Assembly (NCBI GenBank): GCA_043778625.1
Contig: JAYWFU010000107.1
Coordinates: 1-5,444, forward strand
Direction of reading: 5' to 3'
Length of the DNA stretch: 5,444 nucleotides
DNA from: JACMRI01 sp043778625
Lineage (GTDB): Bacteria > Bacteroidota > Bacteroidia > UBA4408
Part shown: one piece after another, positions 1 through 5,444 of the stretch
Layout: each line of letters begins with the position of its first letter
Position numbering within the stretch: position 1 is the first letter of the stretch
Notes under the pieces: generated by a model
What the model was told of the DNA's origin: nothing
What the model saw: only the letters and a program-made list of their open reading frames with translations
The model's database searches: none
Position numbers and translations under genes: made by a program

Positions 1-42
1 AATTTAGCAGCCTTTGCAAAAGGGTTAATTTATTAATTGGAA

Positions 43-2025
43 TTAGTTTTTAACTACTTTAATAGTTGAATTAACACCACCAACATTCATACGCACAACA
101 TATAAACCGTTGTTGTAGTTTGATAAATTAATGTTAAGGCTGTGTTTACCTGTAGTTTGGTTTTCGTTAACTATTACCGCTAATTTCTCGCCTAACATAT
201 TGTAAACCTCTGCAGTTACAATACCTGCGTTAGCTAGGTTATATGATACTACTGCTAAACCATTAGTAGGGTTAGGGGTTATGGTCGTTGAAGTTATACC
301 GCTAATTTTTTGTACCCCTAATGTACTCACTTTATACTCTAAACCTTTTAAGTATTGAAACTGTACGGCTTGCACTGGGTCGCCACCTTGCATTTGCGTA
401 TACGAAACTGGCACATCGTAACCACCTGATACACCTGGCATTAAATAATAAGATACACAACCTTGTATTACCTCGTTAGTACCTGCTTGGCCAACTGGAG
501 TTAAGTTTTTTTCTAGTCCCCAAACTTCAGCCGAGTTGTTTATAAATAAACCTCTGCTGTGTACATTGGGTGCTGTATTGATGTTAGAACCCGAAACTAG
601 TGTGTCAGTATCAAACCAAGTGTGAATTACGGTTTTACCGTCCCAGCTTACTGATACCTGAGGACGATTATCTTCAGTAATATCGGTTGAGCCAGCCGTT
701 GTACCTACGCAATTAGGGCCAAAGCAACCACGAAAAGTTACTGGCTTAGTTAAAAATTTAGCCTTAAATGTAACACCGCCATCAGTTGAATAAAATGCAA
801 ACTGACCACAGTTACCACTAGCATAAGACCAAGCTGAATAACCTGCTTTTGGACCGTTATTGTCTTCTTTTACCGTAATACCTACTCCTGTTTGTACATG
901 TGGATTACCATAAGCATCTACTACTAAATCCATATCAAATGAAGTTCCGTATACTCCTACCTCACCAATACTAGCATCTAGTTGAGGTAATGAATCTTTA
1001 ACCTCAGAAAATGTTGCGCCTATTACAGGTATTGGAGCTGACCAAGTATCACCACCGTCTAGCGTTTTCAATAAAATTGGATAAGTAGCCGAATCTGATT
1101 TTACAAAATTTGCGCTATCAGTCAAGCATCCTAACACTGATATCCAACCTTTTTGACCTGTTGCGTCAAATGCAATGTGTGCCGAGTTAATAACACCACG
1201 AGTTCCATCTTTCATTATAGGTAGAGCAACTTTTTTTAGTTGGAACGATGGAATACCACCTGTTACAGTTCCTTTGTACACCAAGAGTGTATCGTTATAA
1301 CGATAACCACCACCTATGTTTGGTTCGTTAGTGGCTATTCCCCACAATACGCCTTGACGCGTTGCAAAAAAATCATCAGGAATTTGAGTGTATCCATTTT
1401 GACCTGGTGTACCCGCTTTTACCATTTTTTGATTTGGAGCAGTTCCATCTAAATTAGATGTACCATAAATAACTCCACCCCAATCTCCCGCTCCTGCAGG
1501 ATTTGAATTATCGCGTGCTGGGCCAAAATAAGCAAATTTAGCGTTAGCCAAAACACCAGTAGTGTTAATGATAGCACCTTGTGGATAACGCGCTACTGCT
1601 GAATCGGCAGTAGCTACACCTTTAGCAAAATAAACTGGACCTAAATCAACACCCCAAGTTGTACCACCATCAGTTGATGCATCTAAACCAACAAAACCGC
1701 TGTTGGTTACTGTACCCGCTACTGGCGCACGATGCGATAATACTACTGCATTAATTTGAGGATCAGCCCACAGGTGCGAACGTGTACCAACTAGTGTACT
1801 GTAAGCATTTGGCGCAGTACCTATTGAAATAGCTGCCGATGCCATTAACGGGCTATTAACAATACCTTTAGATGGTGTATAATTTGATGCTTTTGCAACA
1901 TCGTTACCAACTTTAGCCGTTGGCGCCTTAACTCCTTTAGCTTTTGTGTTAACCATACGTGCATTTTGTGCATGTACGTTTAACACAGAACCTACAGCTA
2001 GGGTAAGTAGTAAACCTTTTTTCAT
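43..2025 (-). CDS. Secreted Asp-box (BNR-like) protein with type IX secretion C-terminal sorting domain
   Basis: The 660-residue product is very probably exported and anchored to or released from the cell surface. Residues 1-19 form a signal peptide (MKK, then a hydrophobic stretch, then VHA before Gln20), the usual Bacteroidota pattern. Residues 21-55 are Ala/Lys-rich and low in complexity. Three Asp-box motifs (S/T-x-D-G-G-x-T-W/F) lie at 117-124, 321-328 and 413-420, and a related SWDGKT stretch is at 460-465. Such motifs sit in beta-propeller blades of sialidase-like and BNR proteins, so a propeller is inferred for about 70-560. Residues 575-660 form the type A sorting domain: PNPTNG at 584-589, NMLGEKL at 609-615, a NYNNGLYVVRM strand at 636-646 and a basic tail ending KVVKN. 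I see no recognisable catalytic site, so neither substrate nor enzyme activity can be named. The A-rich leader before the ATG (AAAACAAGAAATC) fits Bacteroidota initiation. It is separated from the upstream gene by 206 nt and has its own promoter candidate. Confidence 0.93.
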   Translation of the reverse strand: MKKGLLLTLAVGSVLNVHAQNARMVNTKAKGVKAPTAKVGNDVAKASNYTPSKGIVNSPLMASAAISIGTAPNAYSTLVGTRSHLWADPQINAVVLSHRAPVAGTVTNSGFVGLDASTDGGTTWGVDLGPVYFAKGVATADSAVARYPQGAIINTTGVLANAKFAYFGPARDNSNPAGAGDWGGVIYGTSNLDGTAPNQKMVKAGTPGQNGYTQIPDDFFATRQGVLWGIATNEPNIGGGYRYNDTLLVYKGTVTGGIPSFQLKKVALPIMKDGTRGVINSAHIAFDATGQKGWISVLGCLTDSANFVKSDSATYPILLKTLDGGDTWSAPIPVIGATFSEVKDSLPQLDASIGEVGVYGTSFDMDLVVDAYGNPHVQTGVGITVKEDNNGPKAGYSAWSYASGNCGQFAFYSTDGGVTFKAKFLTKPVTFRGCFGPNCVGTTAGSTDITEDNRPQVSVSWDGKTVIHTWFDTDTLVSGSNINTAPNVHSRGLFINNSAEVWGLEKNLTPVGQAGTNEVIQGCVSYYLMPGVSGGYDVPVSYTQMQGGDPVQAVQFQYLKGLEYKVSTLGVQKISGITSTTITPNPTNGLAVVSYNLANAGIVTAEVYNMLGEKLAVIVNENQTTGKHSLNINLSNYNNGLYVVRMNVGGVNSTIKVVKN

Positions 2026-2077
2026 GATTTCTTGTTTTTAGTTATTAATTAATTGTTAATTTTTTAAAATTCAATTA

Positions 2078-2110
2078 CAAATATAGCTTTATAGTATTAA
2101 ACTATGCAAA
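2078..2110 (-). promoter_or_regulatory. Bacteroidota-type promoter of the secreted-protein gene
   Basis: On the minus strand a TTTG element (2110-2107) is followed after 21 nt by TATATTTG (2085-2078). This is an exact match to the Bacteroidota primary sigma consensus (-33 TTTG, -7 TAnnTTTG) with near-ideal spacing. Transcription would start near 2071-2074, leaving a leader of about 50 nt before the ATG at 2025. The match and position are seen directly; promoter activity is inferred. Confidence 0.6.
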
Positions 2111-2133
2111 TTTTGTTTTACTAAATAATACAT

Positions 2134-2147
2134 AAAAGTATACTTTT
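2134..2147. repeat. 14-bp perfect palindrome upstream of the promoter, possible operator or weak stem
   Basis: AAAAGTATACTTTT is a perfect palindrome ending about 24 bp upstream of the -33 element of the secreted-protein gene. It is flanked by a further imperfect inverted pair, ATACA (2128-2132) and TGTAT (2153-2157). It could be a binding site for a dimeric regulator. It could also be a weak A/T-only stem ending the transcript of the DUF3108 gene about 85 nt upstream. With only two G/C pairs it would be a poor terminator. In DNA this AT-rich, chance is a real alternative. Confidence 0.3.
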
Positions 2148-2231
2148 TTAAGTGTATCAAAATTATGTTAAATTAATGTTATGTTTTATACCAACTTATT
2201 AGGTGGTAGCTTTGGAGCAATATGTGGTTAA

Positions 2232-3026
2232 TTACTTAACTACATCACCTTGTTTGAGGTTTGTTATTTTAATTAATACTTCCCCAACTACTATTGGCGC
2301 TTTAATTTGTACAGGTGTGTGCGCATCATCATCGGTTACCCACACTACCATACCATCACCGCTTTTGAACACTGTGCCTTCAATTAGTTTAGGCGAAAAT
2401 TTTACACACATTATTTCTCCTAAGGCTGTGGTTATTTTTTCTTTACCTAAGTATTTAATGTACAAATCTTTGTATATCTTACCATCTAAATACATGTTAT
2501 AGGCTATAGTTGTGCCTACTTTAGCGTTAGTGAAATTGAGCGTTCGGGCGTAATAAATAGTAGTCATTACATCGTAGAGGCATGGTATTAGCGCTAGGGT
2601 ATCATTAGCGGGTTGCTTACTGTTGGAATAATTGTGGAGATGTATTTTTTTGGTTCCGTAAAAAAAATAACTATCGTTATGCGTGCGGTTGCCGCCCTCC
2701 TGCGTGTTGCGTATGTAGCGTAGTGGTTTTAACTGTTCGGCATCCACCCAAGAGTCAAATCTATCACGTACTTTAAAAAACCAATCCCAATTTTTTCGCG
2801 AACTCCCTTCGCCTATGAAATGATAAGCGTTTTTGCCTGCAAACACTGCATTTTCGACCGAAAAAGTAGCACTACCTGCATTAGCCCACACTAACCCCCA
2901 GTGATAATGTACATCGTAAGAAATTTTTTCGCCTGCGCCAAAACCTATTTTGCCCACTGTGCATTGCGCATTAGTGGATAGGCTTGATGCAATAAAAACA
3001 AAAATTAATAAAATACTATTTTTCAT
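2232..3026 (-). CDS. Exported DUF3108 family protein
   Basis: This 264-residue protein matches the DUF3108 family, whose members are exported envelope proteins of unknown biochemical role. Residues 1-20 form a signal peptide ending TNA before Gln21. Cys22 follows, but Gln at the position before it does not make a proper lipobox, so cleavage by signal peptidase I is more likely than lipidation. Family landmarks are seen in order: GEKISYDVHYHWGLVWANAG (32-51), RDRFDSWVD (87-95), the LYDVMTTIYYAR segment (150-161, equivalent to the family's QDvLSaiYYlR), LGEIMCVKFSP (202-212) and the VVWVTDDDAHTPVQI end block (227-241). The length is normal for the family. The start overlaps the end of nadD by 11 bp, with no Shine-Dalgarno sequence, suggesting translational coupling. 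It is the last gene of the string, followed by a 206-nt gap. The family assignment rests on remembered motifs; the function is unknown. Confidence 0.87.
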   Translation of the reverse strand: MKNSILLIFVFIASSLSTNAQCTVGKIGFGAGEKISYDVHYHWGLVWANAGSATFSVENAVFAGKNAYHFIGEGSSRKNWDWFFKVRDRFDSWVDAEQLKPLRYIRNTQEGGNRTHNDSYFFYGTKKIHLHNYSNSKQPANDTLALIPCLYDVMTTIYYARTLNFTNAKVGTTIAYNMYLDGKIYKDLYIKYLGKEKITTALGEIMCVKFSPKLIEGTVFKSGDGMVVWVTDDDAHTPVQIKAPIVVGEVLIKITNLKQGDVVK

Positions 3027-3606
3027 AAAAGTGCATTTCGTTAATATAGTTTAATGCGGCTTGTGGCACAAGGTAAGCTACACTTTGCTTAGCCTTGAGT
3101 GCGGCGCGAATAGCCGTAGCAGATACTGCCATGTGCGGTGCGTTAGTTACCCAATGTACGTTAGGATGTGTGTCAAAAACGCTTGGCGCAACGTTAGGGC
3201 GAGGATAAATAATAAGTTGGTAGTTGGCTAAAATATGTTCGTACTGAAACCATTTGTTAAACGATTGCAAATTATCTTGCCCTAAAATAATTGAAAAATT
3301 AATTGTGGGGAATTTTTGAGTGAGGTGTGCAAGCGTGGTTATGGTATAGTTAGGTTGTGGAAGTTTAAATTCTATATCACTGGCTTTTAGTTTAGGATTA
3401 TCGCCTATGGCTAACTTAATAAGTTGTAAGCGTTGATAATCGGGCAAGAGCGAGGCTTTGTTTTTAAGTGGATTTTGTGGCGTAACTACTAGCCACACCT
3501 CATCGAGGGCGTGGTGTTGCGCTACGTGGTTGGCAATAATTAAATGCCCCACATGCACAGGGTTAAACGAACCAAAATACAAACCTACTCGCTTAGGTAC
3601 GTTCAT
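3016..3606 (-). CDS. nadD: Nicotinate-nucleotide adenylyltransferase (NadD)
   Basis: NadD transfers AMP from ATP to nicotinate mononucleotide, giving deamido-NAD, the step before NAD synthetase in cytosolic NAD synthesis. The 196-residue protein is of normal length. The nucleotidyltransferase signature GSFNPVHVGH is at 12-21, with His18 and His21 as the catalytic HxGH pair. The conserved LGQDNLQSFNKW block (108-119), corresponding to the family's G-x-D-x-x-x-x-x-x-W, is present, as is YPRP at 134-137. The C-terminal SATAIR motif (162-167), equivalent to ISSTxIR, binds the ATP phosphates, and VPQAALNYI (180-188) is the usual end helix. The ATG places the HxGH motif at its usual distance from the N terminus and begins 4 nt after the gmk stop, so it is almost certainly co-transcribed with gmk. 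The 3' end overlaps the DUF3108 gene by 11 bp. Nothing is missing or unusual. Confidence 0.96.
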   Translation of the reverse strand: MNVPKRVGLYFGSFNPVHVGHLIIANHVAQHHALDEVWLVVTPQNPLKNKASLLPDYQRLQLIKLAIGDNPKLKASDIEFKLPQPNYTITTLAHLTQKFPTINFSIILGQDNLQSFNKWFQYEHILANYQLIIYPRPNVAPSVFDTHPNVHWVTNAPHMAVSATAIRAALKAKQSVAYLVPQAALNYINEMHFYEK

Positions 3607-3610
3607 TTAA

Positions 3611-4192
3611 TTAGGGTTGTAAAAAATTAGCTACTAATGTGTGTGCTTGCGCAAGTGCGGTATCAATACTATCGTTGAGTAAATTAACATCAAAATGGGG
3701 GGCTTGCGCAAGTTCCCAATCCGCCTTGCCCATGCGGCGTGCAATACTCTCTTCGGTTTCGGTACTGCGCAAACGCAAGCGTTGTTCCAACATGGCTTTG
3801 CTTGGTGGGCTAACAAATACGGCTAGTGCAGCGGTACCAAATATTTTTTTAAGATTAATGCCTCCTACTACATCTACATCAAATATAACATGCTGACCTT
3901 GCTCCCATATACGTTCAATTTCGGTTTTTAGTGTGCCATAAAAATTATCAGCATACACTTCTTGCCATTCAAAAAAGTGGTTGTTTGCTATTTTTTGTTT
4001 AAAATCTTCTACCGAAAAATAATAATAATCTTTGCCCTCGGTTTCTCCTGTCCTAATAGCACGGCTTGTGGCCGATACTGAAAACGAAAGGTTAAGATTG
4101 CATTCGTCTAATAAATGATGAACAATGGTTGTTTTGCCAGCACCACTTGGTGCCGAAAATATAATGGCTTTGCCTTGAATTGCGGTTTCCAT
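3611..4192 (-). CDS. gmk: Guanylate kinase (Gmk)
   Basis: Gmk phosphorylates GMP to GDP with ATP, an essential cytosolic step in guanine nucleotide synthesis and in recycling of cyclic-di-GMP and related nucleotides. The 193-residue length is typical. The P-loop SAPSGAGKTT is at 13-22. The family usually has Gly where Ala14 stands, but the SAPSG form is, to my knowledge, common in Bacteroidota. The guanylate kinase signature is at 42-59: Thr42-Ser43-Arg44, Arg47, Glu50, Gly53, Tyr56 and Tyr58, which bind GMP. NFYGT (83-87) and DVDVVGG (105-111) are the usual central motifs. An Arg-rich lid, with Arg137, Arg140, Arg142 and the pair Arg151-Arg152, follows. The ATG lies 11 nt after the yicC stop and 12 codons before the P-loop, which supports this start. 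The neighbours yicC and nadD fit a conserved arrangement; yicC and gmk are also adjacent in Firmicutes (yloC-gmk). Confidence 0.97.
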   Translation of the reverse strand: METAIQGKAIIFSAPSGAGKTTIVHHLLDECNLNLSFSVSATSRAIRTGETEGKDYYYFSVEDFKQKIANNHFFEWQEVYADNFYGTLKTEIERIWEQGQHVIFDVDVVGGINLKKIFGTAALAVFVSPPSKAMLEQRLRLRSTETEESIARRMGKADWELAQAPHFDVNLLNDSIDTALAQAHTLVANFLQP

Positions 4193-4203
4193 ATAATTAA
4201 GTA

Positions 4204-5082
4204 TTAAAGTACGTTGTTAATTTGTTCTTTAATTTTTTCGAGCTCATCTTTCATTATCACCACTTGCTGTTGTATGTTAGCATTATTGGCTTTGGAGCCT
4301 ATGGTGTTTATTTCGCGCCCTATTTCTTGCGCTATAAAACCTAGCTTGCGCCCACTTGCCTCTTCTTTCATAGTGGTTGCAAAATAGGTAAGATGATTTT
4401 TGAGACGAACTTTTTCCTCGGTAATATCTAATTTTTCAATATAAAAAATCATCTCTTGCTCCAGTCTGTTTTTATCTATCTTATTGGTTTCTAGGGCTTC
4501 TTGCAATTTAGTGCGTATCCTACTTTTAATATCATCGGTACGGGTTTTATCATTTTTATTAATGAGTTGCAATTGCTTATCAATACTACCTAAGCGTAAT
4601 TTAAAATCCTTATCGAGCGATGCTCCCTCTTGTAGTCTAAATTTATTAAACTCGCCAATGGCTTGCTGTATGGCTTTTTCGAGTTTTTTATATTCGGGCT
4701 TAGTAAGCTCTTTAGTTTCGGGTTTGCCTATTACATTGGGCATTTTAAGTACCTCTTGCAACAAATTATTACTGTTAGTTTTTAGTAGTTTATCTAACGC
4801 TAATAACTCTTTGTAGTAGTGTTGTGCAAGGGTTTGGTTGATACTTTGATTAACGCCGCTATCAGTATTTGCACCATCTCTAAATATGGCTACATCAACC
4901 TTACCTCGTTGTAAGGCATCGCTCACTAGGGTTTTAATTTCGGTTTCGAACCCACGTGCAGCGCCCGTTATACGGTAGTTGGCATCCAATTGTTTACTAT
5001 TTACCGAGCGTATTTCTACACTATATTTTTGTACCCCAATACTGCATTCGCTACGGCCAAAGCCCGTCATACTTTTAATCAT
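4204..5082 (-). CDS. yicC: YicC/YloC family endoribonuclease-like protein
   Basis: The 292-residue protein belongs to the YicC/YloC family. E. coli YicC has been linked to small-RNA (RyhB) turnover and described as an endoribonuclease; the role in Bacteroidota is not established. The N-terminal YicC_N domain begins with the hallmark MIKSMTGFGR (1-10), followed by VEIRSVNSKQLD (22-33). The linker at about 85-200 is rich in Lys, Glu and Gln and likely helical or coiled-coil. The C-terminal DUF1732 domain shows RLEQEMIFYIEKLDITEE (206-223), GRKLGFIAQEIGREINTIGS (244-263) and KDELEKIKEQINN (278-290), all family signatures. The start is fixed by MTGFGR lying at the N terminus. There is no Shine-Dalgarno sequence; the bases before the ATG are AT-rich. 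It is the first gene of the string ending at the DUF3108 gene. Its promoter must lie in the IS-relic region to the right. Confidence 0.94.
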   Translation of the reverse strand: MIKSMTGFGRSECSIGVQKYSVEIRSVNSKQLDANYRITGAARGFETEIKTLVSDALQRGKVDVAIFRDGANTDSGVNQSINQTLAQHYYKELLALDKLLKTNSNNLLQEVLKMPNVIGKPETKELTKPEYKKLEKAIQQAIGEFNKFRLQEGASLDKDFKLRLGSIDKQLQLINKNDKTRTDDIKSRIRTKLQEALETNKIDKNRLEQEMIFYIEKLDITEEKVRLKNHLTYFATTMKEEASGRKLGFIAQEIGREINTIGSKANNANIQQQVVIMKDELEKIKEQINNVL

Positions 5083-5123
5083 ACCACTAATTAGTTAATG
5101 AACTCGTTTAAACTTTTACAAGC

Positions 5124-5175
5124 GATTCATTAAGTGTATATTGTAGTTGTACCAACAAGCTACACTTAATGAATC
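5124..5175. repeat. 15-bp perfect inverted repeat (hairpin) covering the start codon of the transposase remnant
   Basis: GATTCATTAAGTGTA (5124-5138) is the exact reverse complement of 5161-5175, leaving a 22-nt centre. Inside, TTGT (5141-5144) and ACAA (5155-5158) can extend the stem after a 2x2 mismatch. An alternative stem, TGTAGTTG (5142-5149) with CAA-G-CTACA (5156-5164), would compete for 5161-5164. The right arm contains the ATG (5169-5171) of the transposase remnant. Neither side has a clear T-run, so it is not a standard terminator. It may belong to the left end of the insertion sequence. The repeat itself is certain; the role is inferred. Confidence 0.8.
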
Positions 5176-5363
5176 ACAAGTTGTCAAATATAACAAAAGC
5201 TGAAATAGCACAACACATCTTACCTTTTATTCCTGCAAATAAAAGAGGTTTTGCATCAAAAGTTTGCCGTATTAAAATTATACAGTATATTATTCACAAG
5301 CTAAAAACAGGCACGCAGCGGCATCGCTTATTTATTGATATTGAGGGTGTTATACCAATTTGA
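5169..5363 (+). pseudogene. N-terminal remnant of an IS4/IS5-type transposase
   Basis: The 64-codon frame resembles the N-terminal helical domain (DUF4096-like) of IS5-group transposases common in Bacteroidota. The visible block is HILPFIPANKRGFASKV (16-32), then a helix with IIHKLKTGTQ (41-50) and LFIDIEGVIP (54-63). In intact relatives the segment after KTG-x-Q normally carries Trp (QWxxL). Here codon 51 (5319-5321) is CGG, Arg instead of TGG Trp, a likely decay mutation. Relatives continue with a W-x-x-V-Y-Y-x-x-x-x-W segment and a DDE catalytic domain. Here similarity stops near 5358 and a TGA follows. Neither other forward frame to 5444 resumes the homology. No active element can be encoded. 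The start codon sits inside the hairpin at 5124-5175. Family assignment is from motif memory and the IS ends are not defined. Confidence 0.72.
5185..5213 (-). promoter_or_regulatory. Candidate promoter inside the IS remnant, facing yicC
   Basis: The minus strand has TATATTTG at 5192-5185, identical to the -7 octamer of the promoter at 2078-2110. A TTG (5213-5211) lies 18 nt upstream, slightly short for the -33 element. Transcription would begin near 5178-5181, giving a leader of about 100 nt to yicC that starts almost directly with the 15-bp hairpin. It is the best candidate I found upstream of yicC, but it lies in former coding sequence of AT-rich DNA and may be chance. Confidence 0.3.
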
Positions 5364-5367
5364 AATT

Positions 5368-5444
5368 TTAAGTAGTCCAATTAATTGCTTCAAAAACATA
5401 TGAGTATGAGCAAATACTTTTTACAATTTCCTCAGATAATTTAT
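5368..5444 (-). CDS. Possible C-terminal end of an unidentified gene cut by the window edge
   Basis: Reading leftward from the window edge, one minus-strand frame is open for 24 codons (from 5442) and ends with TAA at 5370-5368. The tail reads KLSEEIVKSICSYSY followed by VFEAINWTT, which has protein-like composition. The other two frames hit stops within ten codons. I do not recognise the family. If real, it ends about 10 bp from where similarity in the opposing transposase remnant stops. That would fit a second insertion sequence inserted into the first. The stretch is too short for confidence; an open run of 24 codons in AT-rich DNA may be chance. Confidence 0.25.
   Translation of the reverse strand, partial: KLSEEIVKSICSYSYVFEAINWTT

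Noticed and set aside
11..23. Small hairpin CCTTT-GCA-AAAGG just downstream of the secreted-protein gene, considered as a terminator.
   Set aside because: The stem is only 5 bp and no T-run follows it on the minus strand within the window; too weak to call.
1240..1452. Plus-strand 70-codon open frame inside the secreted-protein gene.
   Set aside because: Antisense shadow within a continuous 660-residue protein that has a signal peptide and sorting domain.
2148..2157. TTAAGTGTAT occurs both here and at 5130-5139 in the other intergenic region, considered as a shared regulatory site.
   Set aside because: A single shared AT-rich 10-mer between two intergenic regions is close to what chance allows; no other shared flanking sequence.
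2186..2194. TTATACCAA near the DUF3108 stop resembles TTATACCAATTT at the transposase break (5350-5361), considered as matching IS ends.
   Set aside because: The match is nine bases with no extended similarity or target duplication, so it does not support an element spanning these points.
2203..2502. Plus-strand open frame of 99 codons antisense to the DUF3108 gene.
   Set aside because: Most of it mirrors the DUF3108 coding sequence and it has no recognisable motif; it is a shadow of the real gene.
3634..3896. Two open frames overlapping gmk, one on each strand (3634-3816 minus, 3639-3896 plus).
   Set aside because: Both lie wholly inside the well-conserved guanylate kinase gene and show no protein family features.
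4484..4816. Plus-strand open frame of 110 codons opposite yicC, rich in Leu and Ser.
   Set aside because: Its composition is what the reverse strand of a Lys/Glu/Gln-rich helical protein gives; YicC is clearly the true gene.

Overview
The window looks like an ordinary chromosomal segment of a moderately AT-rich member of the Bacteroidota. Three things point there. The large leftmost gene ends in a type A C-terminal sorting domain of the type IX secretion system, which is confined to this phylum. The ribosome binding sites are A-rich with no Shine-Dalgarno core. A well-formed promoter of the Bacteroidota type (TTTG, 21-nt spacer, TAnnTTTG) precedes the secreted-protein gene. The order or genus cannot be read from the sequence.

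Layout from right to left, following the minus strand on which all intact genes lie. Positions 5083-5444 are accessory DNA. They hold an N-terminal remnant of an IS4/IS5-type transposase on the plus strand, a 15-bp perfect inverted repeat that covers its start codon, and the possible tail of another gene entering from the right edge. Positions 5082-2232 are a compact gene string: yicC (RNA-binding/endoribonuclease family), gmk (guanylate kinase), nadD (nicotinate-nucleotide adenylyltransferase) and an exported DUF3108 protein. Gaps are 11 and 4 nt and the last pair overlaps by 11 bp, so one transcript is likely. Positions 2026-2231 are intergenic, with a good promoter and a 14-bp palindrome. 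Positions 2025-43 encode a secreted 660-residue protein with Asp-box (BNR-like) motifs and the secretion tag.

Functionally, the gene string combines RNA turnover (YicC), GMP to GDP conversion (Gmk) and NAD synthesis (NadD), ending in an envelope protein of unknown role. The secreted protein has its own promoter and is probably an independent unit. No tRNA, rRNA, CRISPR array or complete mobile element is visible. I see no convincing new biological system. The most curious part is the right end, where an insertion-sequence relic carries a hairpin over its start codon and a possible promoter pointing into the yicC string.
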